From positions 1 through 32,998 of the forward strand of contig CAJUQP010000039.1 in assembly GCA_910588245.1 (NCBI GenBank): DNA of 32,998 nt, in the 5' to 3' direction. The notes beneath the pieces were generated by a model that was not told the origin of the DNA, made no database searches, and saw only the letters and a list, made by a program, of their open reading frames with translations. The position numbers and the translations under genes were made by a program. Below, piece by piece: positions 1-8,515 of the stretch. Source of the stretch: an uncultured Muribaculaceae bacterium (GTDB taxonomy: Bacteria; Bacteroidota; Bacteroidia; Bacteroidales; Muribaculaceae). Every line of letters starts with the position of its first letter. Within the stretch, counting starts at the first letter, position 1.

Positions 1-278
1 CAGGTTTCACTGTTTTTTATCCCCGCGACGCATTTTTTCTTGCTTCCAGGGGCTTTTTTTATCGCCTCCGGGGGCTTTTTATCGGTTTATACCTCTGCCC
101 TATCCACGCCAATACCCTCAGGGCTCCCCACGGGTTGGGATACCATAACGCGCCCTGCAAGGGATGGAAGCCGGTTTCTGCGGGAAAAAGGATAAGTCTA
201 TGAGAGATGGTTACACCTATGAGAGATGGATGACCTTCCTTTTCGTTAATGCAAAAACACCCGCATGCCTCCGGAGTA
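1..278. other. geneless left edge
   Basis: I see no gene here. The stretch contains two imperfect copies of an 'aggggctttttttatcg'-like unit (about 48-85) and two copies of 'ctatgagagatgg' (198-210 and 228-240). These are short intergenic repeats of unknown role. Any upstream gene lies outside the window. Confidence 0.5.
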
Positions 279-330
279 TAAATATAGATGGCGGCTGACG
301 GGAATGTCCCGTAACCGCCATCTATATTTA
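279..330 (-). terminator. long hairpin downstream of the PepSY-like gene
   Basis: Sixteen-base arms at 279-294 and 315-330 pair perfectly, and an inner six-base stem (298-303 with 307-312) closes a three-base loop. It lies 38 bases past the stop of the minus-strand gene ending at 368, so it probably ends that transcript. The U tract is weak (a T/A-rich run rather than pure T). It could act in both directions. Confidence 0.55.
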
Positions 331-367
331 TTTGAGATAATCCTGCCGGTATTCAGATGACCGCTAC

Positions 368-808
368 TCAGTCATCAATCCGAATAAAATTACCGGCCCT
401 GTCAAACTCCAGATCAACCCCGTTCATAAGCTCTACATCATATTTCCGAGATTTTATCTCAAGAGACGAAATCTTCTGTCCGTTGAAATTTTTTGCGATA
501 TACTCGCGAATAGGTTTGAGCACCAGCCCGTCGGGCACCGCATTCATGCCGCAATCTATCTCCTTTAGTTTCCCATCATTGTCGAAATCAAGCTCCGTAC
601 CGTCTGCCAGAATGACATCATATTCATTTCCTCCGAATGTCTTGCTGTCAATTTTGATATGGTTGACCTGAGTTTTTGGGTAATATGTTTTCAGAATAGA
701 TTTGGCCTCCGCAGGCAAGACATTTGAATCACGAGTGATACTGTCGCGCGCACACGCGGGACCAATGAACATCACCATCAGCGCTATCAGCGCAAATAAC
801 TTTTTCAT
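368..808 (-). CDS. small secreted PepSY-like protein (putative beta-lactamase-inhibitor-like, PF11396 type)
   Basis: A 146-residue protein with an N-terminal signal peptide (MKKLFALIALMVMF, cleavage likely after the ACA around residues 18-20). The mature part holds two tandem copies of a roughly 50-residue unit. The first copy ends EYDVILADGTELDFD..G and the second ends KYDVELMNGVDLEFDRAG. This alpha-beta repeat with an ExDVxLxxGxxLxFD core is typical of the 'PepSY-like' periplasmic proteins abundant in Bacteroidota. Their function is mostly unknown; binding of a peptide or a partner protein is usually guessed. The gene stands alone: about 290 bases and a hairpin separate it from the sigma factor upstream, and a hairpin follows it. 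Family assignment is fairly secure, role unknown. Confidence 0.75.
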   Translation of the reverse strand: MKKLFALIALMVMFIGPACARDSITRDSNVLPAEAKSILKTYYPKTQVNHIKIDSKTFGGNEYDVILADGTELDFDNDGKLKEIDCGMNAVPDGLVLKPIREYIAKNFNGQKISSLEIKSRKYDVELMNGVDLEFDRAGNFIRIDD

Positions 809-926
809 AGCTGCAATTATTTAAACATTCCACATAAAAATAAAAAGGCGTAGCCCATACGTGGTTTAGATATTAACAAGTCTGCCTGCGTAAAGTTCAG
901 ATCAACTACAAATACAAATAAAAACG

Positions 927-960
927 ACTCCCGCCGGCGTCTGCAGCGCCCGGCGGGAGT
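927..960. terminator. GC-rich hairpin terminator after the first sigma factor gene
   Basis: Eleven-base perfect arms (927-937 and 950-960) around a 12-base loop. T runs lie on both sides (plus: TTTTGAG; minus: CGTTTTTATTTG), so it can terminate in either direction. Its likely job is to end the minus-strand sigma factor transcript. Confidence 0.7.
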
Positions 961-1102
961 TTTGAGATAGTGACTTACTTAGGGAACCATTGAAAATGTG
1001 CCAACGACACGAATTCTATCAGATAGGGAGTTTTCATTCAGGTCTTTGCCTGACTTCATCCGGGCACATCACCTGCAAGTGGAAATGTGCCACACATAAT
1101 AG

Positions 1103-1609
1103 TCAACGGTAATCCTTAAGGATTTCACGAAGACGCTTCCTGGTGAAGAAGATATGGCTCTTTACCGTGCCAAGAGGCATGGAAAGACGCTGGGATATCT
1201 CTTCATATTTGTATCCGGCTACATGAAGCGAGAACGGCTCACGATAGTCTTCGGGGAAACCGGCGAGTATCGAGGATATCTCACCGATAGCGTAGGCGCC
1301 TTCGGGAGTCACCACACCTGAATCCTGTTGCAGATTGAGGTGATACAGATCCTCGGAAGTGTCGATCATCGTGTTCTCTCGCGCGCTCTTTCGGTAATTA
1401 TTGATAAAGATGTTGCGCATGATGGTGAGCATCCACCCCTTGAAATTGGCGTTGTCAACGAATTTCTCTTCATTGTTGAGCGCCTTGAGGGTGGTGTCCT
1501 GCACAAGGTCATGTGCCTCGTCCCTGTTCAAAGTAAGCTTCAGAGCGAAAGAAAGAAGATTTGCCTGCACCCCAAGTACTGATGATTTAAATGTGGGCTT
1601 GTTGCTCAT
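1103..1609 (-). CDS. ECF-type RNA polymerase sigma factor (first of two paralogues)
   Basis: A 168-residue group 4 sigma factor with regions 2 and 4 only. Region 2 (about 20-85) carries the core-binding DLVQDTTLKAL motif and the FKGWMLTIMRNIFINNYR stretch that recognises the -10 element. Region 4 (about 110-165) has the helix-turn-helix YKYEEISQRLSMPLGTVKSH. It would redirect RNA polymerase to a stress or envelope regulon. No anti-sigma gene lies next to it: the nearest genes are a PepSY-like protein and, 171 bases upstream, the CorC/HlyC gene. It has its own promoter (1657-1690). The sigma factor at 7145 is very similar along its whole length, so the two probably arose by duplication. Target genes cannot be read from this window. 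Confidence 0.93.
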   Translation of the reverse strand: MSNKPTFKSSVLGVQANLLSFALKLTLNRDEAHDLVQDTTLKALNNEEKFVDNANFKGWMLTIMRNIFINNYRKSARENTMIDTSEDLYHLNLQQDSGVVTPEGAYAIGEISSILAGFPEDYREPFSLHVAGYKYEEISQRLSMPLGTVKSHIFFTRKRLREILKDYR

Positions 1610-1656
1610 TTTTTGAACAATTAGGTTAATTTTAAATCAGATTCATTATCTCGCCA

Positions 1657-1690
1657 CAAAGTTAACAAAAAAAACATACCGACAAGCAAA
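1657..1690 (-). promoter_or_regulatory. Bacteroidota primary promoter for the first sigma factor gene
   Basis: On the minus strand, TAACTTTG (1657-1664) matches the -7 consensus TAnnTTTG. TTTG (1687-1690) lies 22 bases upstream, slightly long for the -33 element. The leader to the ATG at 1609 would be about 40 bases. So the gene looks transcribed by the housekeeping sigma factor. Confidence 0.6.
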
Positions 1691-1780
1691 AATCACAAAA
1701 TAATTTTACCCTGACGCACATTTTTCTCGCTTATTTCCTTTTCATGTCAGAAAAATGATTCTTCACCACTGCCCAGCATA

Positions 1781-3055
1781 TTATTTCCCTTCGGAATCGC
1801 GTACTATTCTTACGAGCTCAATACGCGTGCGGGCCATCTTGAGTATGGTGAATGTCATCCCGTCGGCCATAAAAGTGTCACCTTGTGAAGGGAGAACCCC
1901 CAGATGATCCAGAATATAGCCTCCAAGCGTATGATAGTTGTCAGATTCCTTCAGGCCAAGCCCGAATTCCTCGTTCACGGCCTCTATCTCCACACGTCCC
2001 GAAAACTCGTATTCTCCCGGAGCGACCTCCCTGGCCATAAATCTCCGTCGGTCATGTTCGTCTTCTATCTCTCCAAAGATCTCCTCAACAAGATCCTCAA
2101 GAGTGACCAAGCCTGCGGTGCCTCCGAACTCATCGACAACCACGGCCATCGATCTCTTCTCAGCGAGCATCCTCCGCATCATCTTCTCGGCAAGCATAGT
2201 CTCAGGAGTGAAGATCACAGGTTTGAGCTGTCGGCGCCAGTCTGCCTGCACGTTGAACATCTCGGAGACATGGATGTATCCCAGCACATCATCGATATCC
2301 TCGCGGAAAACCACTATCTTCGACAAGCCGGTGGAGATGAACTTCCGTATAAGCTCCTCCCGCGTCACGGCATCTATTCCAACCGCCACGATCTCGTTGC
2401 GCGGAATCATGCATTCACCGATCTGCGTATCCTTAAAATCTATGGCGTTTCTGAATATCTTCACCTCATGCTCCACCTCCTGATCGGCAGGAGTCTCATC
2501 AAGCTGCTTGCTTATATATTCATCAAGCTCCTCGATGGTAAGTTTCTCCGAACTCCCGGCATCGCTGCTGATCCCGAAAAGCCGCATCAGACCTTTCGAG
2601 ACACCCGACACAAGGAGAGTGACGGGATATAGCACAAGATATATGACATAGAGCGGCAAAGCCAGAAGCCTCATCATGAAGTTGGGATTGATACGGAATG
2701 TGGCTTTCGGAATGAACTCTCCCACGAAAAGCACTATTAAGGTGGAGACCACCGTATTGGCCACCAGCACGAGTCCCTCCGAATGCAGACATTGCTCGAG
2801 AATAGGATTTATGATTATCGATATCCCGATTCCATAGACCACGAGCACCACATTGTTTCCCACGAGCAAAGAGGAGATAAACATATCCTCATGGCGCGAA
2901 AAGCCATGGATTATCCTGTCGACTATGCCTCCACGAGCGGCGTCGATCTCCATCCTCACTTTGTTTGACTGCACGAATGCGATCTCCGAGCCGGAAAAAA
3001 GTCCCGAGAGTATCAGGGCCACCAATGTCACGATAATAGCTGTTGTCAGTGTCAT
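1781..3055 (-). CDS. CorC/HlyC family membrane protein (CNNM domain, CBS pair; GldE-like)
   Basis: A 424-residue protein with the classical three-part build. An N-terminal CNNM/DUF21 membrane domain (about 1-180, opening with TAIIVTLVALILSGLFSGSEIAF) is followed by a CBS domain pair (about 205-325, with MIPRNEIVAV and VVVDEFGGTAGLVTLEDLVEEIFGEI). The C-terminal CorC_HlyC domain spans about 340-420. Relatives include magnesium/cobalt efflux proteins and GldE of gliding flavobacteria; the old name 'hemolysin' is misleading. The start codon overlaps the lptC stop by four bases (3052-3055), so the two are translationally coupled. Placement beside lptC is commonly seen in Bacteroidota. The transported ion is not evident. 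Confidence 0.9.
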   Translation of the reverse strand: MTLTTAIIVTLVALILSGLFSGSEIAFVQSNKVRMEIDAARGGIVDRIIHGFSRHEDMFISSLLVGNNVVLVVYGIGISIIINPILEQCLHSEGLVLVANTVVSTLIVLFVGEFIPKATFRINPNFMMRLLALPLYVIYLVLYPVTLLVSGVSKGLMRLFGISSDAGSSEKLTIEELDEYISKQLDETPADQEVEHEVKIFRNAIDFKDTQIGECMIPRNEIVAVGIDAVTREELIRKFISTGLSKIVVFREDIDDVLGYIHVSEMFNVQADWRRQLKPVIFTPETMLAEKMMRRMLAEKRSMAVVVDEFGGTAGLVTLEDLVEEIFGEIEDEHDRRRFMAREVAPGEYEFSGRVEIEAVNEEFGLGLKESDNYHTLGGYILDHLGVLPSQGDTFMADGMTFTILKMARTRIELVRIVRDSEGK

Positions 3056-3624
3056 CTGTCTGGTTTTAGGTTATCACGGTCCACCGGGAATATGCCGGTG
3101 GGTTTAAGGATCCTGTATTCCGTCAGTCTTTCGTTAGATTCGAATCCGGTGCCCTCAAGCACATGAGTCTCGTTTTCGATATGGATAAACGTGTCGGAAT
3201 ACAACCGTTGGCGACGCTGGTCCCAGAAAACGCGCGGGGAGAGGAAAAGATCGCGCGGCTTCTTGGTCATCTCCACATTGCCCTCCAGGCGCCAAAGTTT
3301 CTGGAGACGGAAGAAAAATGCCGAGTCGGCAGCCACTGTCGCCACAACATTGAATGCAGGATCGAACTTCTGGAGATACAATCCCTTGGGAAACGACCAA
3401 TAAGGAGTGTCGGCCTCGTCATAGACATACCACACCGGAGCCACTATCTTATATTGCGTCACACCCGAGTCGGAGATCAGCGTGTTGACATTGTGCGTCA
3501 CCATTGAAGCCATTTTCTCCGGACGGATATTGGAGGAGATATCCACTTTAGTCTCCTGCGTGCAACTACCGGCCGCGACGGCAAGAGCAGTCGCCAATGC
3601 GAAAGATAATCCTGTCTTCCTCAT
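3052..3624 (-). CDS. lptC: LPS export periplasmic lipoprotein LptC
   Basis: A 190-residue protein with a lipoprotein signal (lipobox around AGSC, Cys21). The LptC/OstA-like beta-jellyroll core includes YKIVAPVWYVYDE, a 'FPKGLYLQKFD' strand, an ADSAFF strand, 'WRLEGNVEMTK' and 'IHIENETHVLEGTGFES'. LptC passes lipopolysaccharide from the LptBFG transporter to LptA. Bacteroidota LptC proteins are often lipoproteins rather than single-pass membrane proteins, as appears here. The gene sits 24 bases after the outer-membrane protein gene and overlaps the CorC-like gene by ATGA. Confidence 0.87.
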   Translation of the reverse strand: MRKTGLSFALATALAVAAGSCTQETKVDISSNIRPEKMASMVTHNVNTLISDSGVTQYKIVAPVWYVYDEADTPYWSFPKGLYLQKFDPAFNVVATVAADSAFFFRLQKLWRLEGNVEMTKKPRDLFLSPRVFWDQRRQRLYSDTFIHIENETHVLEGTGFESNERLTEYRILKPTGIFPVDRDNLKPDR

Positions 3625-3648
3625 ATCATAGTCAGCATCCCACAGGCG

Positions 3649-4926
3649 TCACTTGATGCGTCGCTGCCAGAACCAGAGCTCGTTGACATTGATGCCAAGT
3701 GTGATATTGAAATAGTTCTCGGTGATCATAGGCTGCGGCGACCCCTTCCGGTGCTTCCATTCAAATCCGAGATTGATCATCGTCTTCCCTTCCGGAGTGT
3801 TGAATCCGAAGCCGGCGGTAAGCCCGTATTCTTTCAGCTTATTGCCCTGTATGTTGAGATAGTCGTTGCTGTAATATGCTCCGGCGCGATAAGCCATCCT
3901 CTGGAAATAGTTACCACGGATCTTTGGCACGAACTCGCCACCCAGGGCATAGCGCGTACGGTTGTTGAATTTCATTCCCTGAAACACCATGTTGTCAGGA
4001 TTCCCTATCTGATAGAGTGGAGAATACTTGGCTTTCGACCATTGCTGGAAGGTGACATCCGCCTCCAGCATCCATCGGGAATTGCGCTCATGGGAGTAGG
4101 AAAATCCGGCGCCTAACGACATGGGAGTCTCGTAGTTGCCTTTCATCTTCCCGTAGGCAACCGTGTCGATAGCATTTGGTGCTGTGCCGAGTGCCGAGGG
4201 ATCCCAGCTTTGGGTTGTGACCCAAGTGTCGCCGTGAAGAGACTTCTTGGGAGTAAAGGTTGCTCCGACTGTTATCCTTTCGGTGCGCGAGAGCGCCGCG
4301 GTGTATTGCGCGCCGATCACGAGATCCCAGTCGCGCACCTTCATCACATGTTCAGTAAGGGTCTGGCCGGAAGTGGTCGGAGTGGTATAGTAATCGTTGA
4401 TGATGTTGCCGAAACTATAGGCCACATTGAAACCAAGGGAAAATCCGGCATATTTGCCTGAAAGTCCGAAATAAGCGAGGTTGATGCCTCCGGAACCCTG
4501 ATTCTGCAGGGCGCCATGGGTCACGTCTTTACCGAAAGCATACCCTACGGAAGTGTAGGGAAGCATACCTATCGACGCTCCCATGAACTTGCAGATCGGG
4601 AACTGCATGGTGACATAGTCGAGGCCGCCCCCTGTGGCGTTCTCCTTTACGGCACCCTCCTTCTGCGACATAATGGTCAGATCTGCGCCTATATCGAAAA
4701 GAAACGTCAGTGAATCGATCGAGGCATATGACGCGGGATTCATGACATTTATCTGGCGCCCGGAATTCATGGCATAGCCCACAGATCCCATCTGCCGCTG
4801 CATTGAGGTGGCCCTGTCGCTCAATATTCCATAGCCATACATCGAATAGGGGGTGGTCACATTCTGGGCATAAGTCCCGGCCACTGCCGCCGATGCCGCC
4901 AATACTAAAATACTTATCCTCTTCAT
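3649..4926 (-). CDS. outer-membrane beta-barrel protein, conserved in Bacteroidota, function unknown
   Basis: A 425-residue protein with a signal peptide (cleavage after about residue 20, before QNVTTPYSMYGYG). It has many alternating amphipathic strands and an aromatic-rich C-terminal strand (ELWFWQRR), as in FadL/OmpP1-like or PorV-like barrels. The opening 'TPYSMYGYGILSD' is a hallmark of a family that lies between coaX and lptC in many Bacteroidales, as here. A role in envelope biogenesis or in uptake of hydrophobic compounds is possible but unproven. It begins 55 bases after coaX and ends 24 bases before lptC, so it is part of the same operon. Confidence 0.75.
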   Translation of the reverse strand: MKRISILVLAASAAVAGTYAQNVTTPYSMYGYGILSDRATSMQRQMGSVGYAMNSGRQINVMNPASYASIDSLTFLFDIGADLTIMSQKEGAVKENATGGGLDYVTMQFPICKFMGASIGMLPYTSVGYAFGKDVTHGALQNQGSGGINLAYFGLSGKYAGFSLGFNVAYSFGNIINDYYTTPTTSGQTLTEHVMKVRDWDLVIGAQYTAALSRTERITVGATFTPKKSLHGDTWVTTQSWDPSALGTAPNAIDTVAYGKMKGNYETPMSLGAGFSYSHERNSRWMLEADVTFQQWSKAKYSPLYQIGNPDNMVFQGMKFNNRTRYALGGEFVPKIRGNYFQRMAYRAGAYYSNDYLNIQGNKLKEYGLTAGFGFNTPEGKTMINLGFEWKHRKGSPQPMITENYFNITLGINVNELWFWQRRIK

Positions 4927-4981
4927 ATAGTTGGGTTGTCCTTATTTTCTTGTTATGTTAGCCCGGACAGATCCGGGAGTG

Positions 4982-5743
4982 TCAGCTGAAATTATATCTG
5001 TAGATGGAAAGCAGCCCCAATCCCACAAGATTGGGATGCACCTCTGAGGATATTCCCCTCGCCGCAAGCACACCGTGGATCATATCCGCATCATTGCCGG
5101 TAAGAATTATCCTTGAGCAGCCATATTCATCTGATGCGAAAGCATAGGCAGCCGCGATCTCGCTTGCCATTCCCCCTTCCACCCCGCATCTTATGGCAGA
5201 ACGGGTGTCAGTACCAAACATGCCGTCGACCGGAGCGGCATCCACAAGCGGGAGCCGGTCTGTAAACCGATGCAGCGAATCGAATCTCAGCGATAGCCCC
5301 GGAGAGATATTGCCCCCCCGGAAGCATCCCCGGCAATCAAGCACGTCAACAGTCAGGGCAGTGCCCGCATCAGCCACCAGAGCCCCCTGCCAAGGATTAA
5401 GCGCCGCGGCGCCGGCGGCCGCGGCCACCCTGTCATTGCCAAGGGTGTCACGGCTTCCATAGACCACATCTATCGGCAACGGAGTGGAATGAGTCAGCAC
5501 AAGCAGCCGGCCGTCGACAAGACGGCGGAGAGTCTCGAGAAATTTCGCGTCGGTGTGACCCACACTGCAATACACACATCCATCGACTTCCCCGTTCTCA
5601 AAAAGAGGCAGGAGGCCCTCGACCGATGCCTCGGCAAGACGCACCGAATCCTCTGCCGCGGAGCCTGACCAGGCCACGGCCTTTAAAGAGGAATTGCCCT
5701 GGTCGATCGTCACTATCCTTTTGTCAGAAGTGCGCGTCATCAT
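4982..5743 (-). CDS. coaX: type III pantothenate kinase
   Basis: CoaX phosphorylates pantothenate, the first step of coenzyme A synthesis; type III enzymes are insensitive to CoA feedback and need a monovalent cation. The protein shows the ASKHA phosphate-1 motif IDQGNSSLKAVAW near the N-terminus, a GNDRVAAAAGA stretch, and VADAGTALTVD, the conserved DAGTAxTxD phosphate-2 motif. I chose the start at 5743 (253 residues) rather than the upstream in-frame ATG at 5785. A good Shine-Dalgarno sequence (AAAGGAG) lies just upstream, and this ATG overlaps the stop of the preceding gene as ATGA. The next codon is also ATG, so 5740 is equally possible. Length fits the family. Confidence 0.93.
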   Translation of the reverse strand: MMTRTSDKRIVTIDQGNSSLKAVAWSGSAAEDSVRLAEASVEGLLPLFENGEVDGCVYCSVGHTDAKFLETLRRLVDGRLLVLTHSTPLPIDVVYGSRDTLGNDRVAAAAGAAALNPWQGALVADAGTALTVDVLDCRGCFRGGNISPGLSLRFDSLHRFTDRLPLVDAAPVDGMFGTDTRSAIRCGVEGGMASEIAAAYAFASDEYGCSRIILTGNDADMIHGVLAARGISSEVHPNLVGLGLLSIYRYNFS

Positions 5744-6186
5744 TTCGTTCCTTTCTCCTTTCGGGTCTGAGACACTATAAGCCACGAGGCGATAATCTGT
5801 ATCACGGCCCCCGCGAGTGTAAACATTATAGTGTTTTTCATCACAGCAAGAATACCGGCATATTCTCCGAGATGCGACTCATAATAGAACCACATGGCCG
5901 CCCCGAATATGAAAGCCACTCCTGCCCCGAACTCCATCCTGCGCAGACGGCGCAGACGGAGGGAGTCAGACGGATCGCTGACACCTACGACACGCGCCAC
6001 TGTAAAAATCAACGCCCCGGCGCTATAGATCCATTTGAAGATCTTCAGCAGGCCGAGATCGCCATTGATTGCAAAAGGGCCGATAAGGGCCGCGCACACA
6101 AGAAGCAGCCCGAATGTGGCGGTATTCTCCGCAAGCTTTCTGCGGCGCTCCAGACCTTGTCCGGATTTATTTGAAACATTAGACAT
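5740..6186 (-). CDS. small four-helix membrane protein, unknown function
   Basis: A 148-residue protein with four predicted membrane segments (about 24-43, 48-66, 86-104 and 115-138), a basic N-terminus and a short basic tail (TRKEKGTK). A charged cytoplasmic-looking stretch rich in arginine (SLRLRRLRRMEF) lies between helices 2 and 3. I recognise no catalytic motif. It sits 47 bases after the FtsB-like gene and overlaps coaX by four bases. Neighbours suggest a housekeeping envelope role, but that is only context. Confidence 0.7.
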   Translation of the reverse strand: MSNVSNKSGQGLERRRKLAENTATFGLLLVCAALIGPFAINGDLGLLKIFKWIYSAGALIFTVARVVGVSDPSDSLRLRRLRRMEFGAGVAFIFGAAMWFYYESHLGEYAGILAVMKNTIMFTLAGAVIQIIASWLIVSQTRKEKGTK

Positions 6187-6233
6187 ATCAGATCATAAAA
6201 TATCGGGCATGACAGCTTCACATTCCAGGAGGG

Positions 6234-6584
6234 TCACTTGAGGATATACACATCCTCCGACGGACGCTGCATGTGGAATTTCTCACGCGCGAGATGCTCA
6301 AGATTGCCCGAACCGTGGATAATCGACTCGCGCTGCTGCCTGTAATATGCCGCGGAGTCGCGACACTGGGCAATCTCCTCTTTCAGGGAATTGATCTGGC
6401 GCTCATACTCCATGTTGAGCGACACAGAGGTGTCGTCGTTACACACAAGAAGAAGCACCATCAGCGAACCGATGATGATTATCGGAAGGTTCGAGCGCCT
6501 CCTGATCCAGAAGTTTGCTTTTTTTACTGCCTTGCTCACTTTCCTGTCAGTTTTATCAATGAAATTGTCCAGACCTTCATGCAA
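6234..6584 (-). CDS. septum formation initiator family protein (FtsB/DivIC-like)
   Basis: A 116-residue bitopic protein: a basic cytoplasmic head (about 1-33), one membrane helix (LPIIIIGSLMVLLLV, about 34-48) and a periplasmic coiled coil (about 55-90, YERQINSLKEEIAQCRDSAAYY). It ends in the typical LAREKFHMQRPSEDVYIL tail. FtsB/DivIC links FtsL and FtsQ in the divisome and helps trigger septal peptidoglycan synthesis. It is the first gene of the minus-strand run down to 1781, though I found no convincing promoter directly upstream. Confidence 0.87.
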   Translation of the reverse strand: MHEGLDNFIDKTDRKVSKAVKKANFWIRRRSNLPIIIIGSLMVLLLVCNDDTSVSLNMEYERQINSLKEEIAQCRDSAAYYRQQRESIIHGSGNLEHLAREKFHMQRPSEDVYILK

Positions 6585-7144
6585 GTTTTTATTATCATAT
6601 AATTAAACAAGCTCTATTTCCAATCTCTCCCACCACATTTCCGGCAGCCCGCGGACATCTTTATCAGCGGCCGTTCTGACTGCGGAACTTCCTGTCAGTG
6701 TCTCAGAACATCACCGTAAACCTGACGGAGTCTTGAAAAAGAGAAAGTATAAACAACTTCAATGTCCGCAAAATTAATGATAATATGGCATTCATGCGCA
6801 AAATCAGGTGTTATTTTTTCAAAAATTAACGATAGACACTCCCTATCTGTCAGGTCAGCGCTTGCAGACGGCGTGGCATTCATTTCGAAATGTTAAAAAA
6901 AACATATCGCATTTTATCAAAAAGATATCTCAGACAAAGACTTCTCATACCTCTTGAACTGATTATACCTATGTTTTTTCACATAGTAAAAGCAAAAAGC
7001 AACATTGCAAACGATTTCATAAAACTGTTAATGAAATAATTTTTCATTTTTAACATTTCCAGCGAAAGCCAAACTCTTTTTTTCATTGTTATAATAGCAT
7101 AACAAGGACACGCAGGAAAGCTTCCATATAAGAGATCCTTCCCG
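6585..7144. other. 560-base AT-rich divergent intergenic region
   Basis: It separates the FtsB-like gene (minus) from the second sigma factor gene (plus) and must hold promoters for both. I found no clean TTTG/TAnnTTTG pair for either gene; a TATAATAG-like run at about 7089-7096 is the closest candidate for the plus gene. A 62-codon open frame on the minus strand (6695-6883) has no recognisable features and is not called. Confidence 0.5.
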
Positions 7145-7681
7145 ATGTCGACCACCACTAAAAACTATACGACAATGGCAGACTCAATTTCTTTCAAACA
7201 AAGGCTTCTCGGACTTCAGGGCAACCTTCTGAATTTCGCCTACCAGCTTACGACAAGCCGGGAGACAGCGCAAGACCTCGTGCAGGATACCACCTTAAAA
7301 GTGCTTGACAACGAGTCTAAATATGTTGACAACGTCAACTTCAAAGGCTGGGTCTTCACCATTATGCGTAATATCTTCATCAACAACTACCGCCGCCAGG
7401 TGAGAAGCGCCACGGTGATCGACACCACCGAAGACCTCTACCATCTGAACCTGTCGCAGGAATCGGGATTCTCCACTCCGGAGGGTAGTTTCGCGGCAAA
7501 GGAGATCTCAGCAGCGATAAAGAATTTCTCCGACGACTACAGAGTGCCCTTCTCAATGTATATAGCCGGCTATAAATACAGCGAGATTGCCGAGAAGATG
7601 AGTCTTCCGCTCGGCACAGTGAAAAGCCGCATATTCTTCGCCCGCAAACGCCTGCAGGCCATGCTGAAAGACTATAGATAA
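7145..7681 (+). CDS. ECF-type RNA polymerase sigma factor (second paralogue)
   Basis: A 178-residue group 4 sigma factor with the same layout as the protein at 1103-1609. Region 2 has DLVQDTTLKVLDNESKYVDN and the FKGWVFTIMRNIFINNYRR block; region 4 has YKYSEIAEKMSLPLGTVKSR. The two share most residues throughout, including the linker DLYHLNL. The start is uncertain: ATG at 7145 adds TTTKNYTT-like residues absent from its paralogue, and ATG at 7175 (MADSISFK) would match the paralogue better. No Shine-Dalgarno decides between them. No anti-sigma gene is adjacent. It is transcribed alone, towards trmD, and ends at a strong hairpin. Confidence 0.93.
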   Translation: MSTTTKNYTTMADSISFKQRLLGLQGNLLNFAYQLTTSRETAQDLVQDTTLKVLDNESKYVDNVNFKGWVFTIMRNIFINNYRRQVRSATVIDTTEDLYHLNLSQESGFSTPEGSFAAKEISAAIKNFSDDYRVPFSMYIAGYKYSEIAEKMSLPLGTVKSRIFFARKRLQAMLKDYR

Positions 7682-7704
7682 AGATCTGCCTCTTACCATA
7701 AAGA

Positions 7705-7741
7705 CGCCGGGACACGTATGCCATACCTGTCCCGGCGTTTT
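7705..7741 (+). terminator. intrinsic terminator between the sigma factor and trmD
   Basis: Ten-base perfect GC-rich arms (7705-7714 and 7728-7737) with a 13-base loop, followed on the plus strand by TTTTCCTT. It lies 23 bases after the sigma factor stop and just beyond the trmD stop on the other strand, so it may serve both converging genes. Confidence 0.85.
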
Positions 7742-7757
7742 CCTTATTGTCGCGCTC

Positions 7758-8444
7758 TCACATTCCCATCTCCTCAAGGAGATCAGGGCGCAGGCGCCGC
7801 GTACGCTCCAGGCTCTGCTCATGCCGCCATTCCGCGATCTTCGCCTCATGTCCCGACAGAAGTATATCGGGCACCTTCCAACCATTGTAGTCGGCCGGGC
7901 GCGTATAGATCGGGGGAGCCAGCAGATTATCCTGAAAAGAATCCGACAGGGCCGACTGCTCGTCGCCGATGGCTCCGGGAATAAGACGCACTATGGCATC
8001 GGTCATCACCAGCGCGGGGAGCTCTCCTCCGGTCAGCACATAGTCGCCTATAGAGATCTCCATAGTGACGAGATGCTCCCTGATGCGATAATCTATCCCC
8101 TTGTAATGCCCGCAAAGTATTATGACGTTCCGGAGCATCGACAGGCTGTTGGCCATCTTCTGATTGAATGTCCGCCCGTCGGGCGACGTGAAGATCACCT
8201 CGTCGTAATCCCTCTGCGATTTCAGATCGTTTATGCATGCCTCCACCGGCTGCACCTTCATCACCATTCCCGCCTCTCCGCCGAAAGGATAGTCATCCAC
8301 TTTCCTGTGGCGGTCTGTGGTATAATCGCGGAGATTATGCACCACTATCTCGGCCAGCCCCTTTTCCTGAGCCCTGTGCAGTATGGAACATCCCAATGGC
8401 GACTCAAACATTTCCGGGAGCACGGTGAGTATGTCTATGCGCAT
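7758..8444 (-). CDS. trmD: tRNA (guanine-N1)-methyltransferase
   Basis: TrmD methylates G37 next to the anticodon, using S-adenosylmethionine, and prevents +1 frameshifting. The 228-residue protein has the family start (RIDILTVLPEMFESPL), the DDYPFGGEAGMVMKVQP motif and the deep-trefoil-knot SAM site (ILCGHYKGIDYRIRE, then IGDYVLTGGELPA). The catalytic Asp region is followed by GDEQSALSDSF. The usual GGGAGM reads GGEAGM here, a variant I believe is normal in Bacteroidota. It is transcribed alone; the S16/RimM/L19 neighbours found in many bacteria are absent. Confidence 0.96.
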   Translation of the reverse strand: MRIDILTVLPEMFESPLGCSILHRAQEKGLAEIVVHNLRDYTTDRHRKVDDYPFGGEAGMVMKVQPVEACINDLKSQRDYDEVIFTSPDGRTFNQKMANSLSMLRNVIILCGHYKGIDYRIREHLVTMEISIGDYVLTGGELPALVMTDAIVRLIPGAIGDEQSALSDSFQDNLLAPPIYTRPADYNGWKVPDILLSGHEAKIAEWRHEQSLERTRRLRPDLLEEMGM

Positions 8445-8448
8445 TTTC

Positions 8449-8500
8449 AGTTGTCAGTTTTCAGTTGTCAGTTTTCAGTTATCGTCTTCAGTTGTCGGTC
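8449..8500. repeat. short tandem repeat of cagttgtcagttt
   Basis: About three imperfect copies of a 13-14-base unit (tttcagttgtcag) lie directly upstream of the trmD start. A related cagttgtcagtcag run occurs at 30540. Such runs are a common intergenic low-complexity type; I infer no function. Confidence 0.6.
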
Positions 8501-8515
8501 GCAATAAATCAGGAA

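Noticed and set aside
2523..2792. An 89-codon minus-strand frame inside the CorC/HlyC gene
   Set aside because: It is an alternative frame of a well-supported gene and has no independent features.
6695..6883. A 62-codon minus-strand open frame between the FtsB-like and sigma factor genes
   Set aside because: No ribosome site, signal peptide or familiar motif, and it lies in an AT-rich divergent promoter region. Conservation in relatives would be needed to support it.
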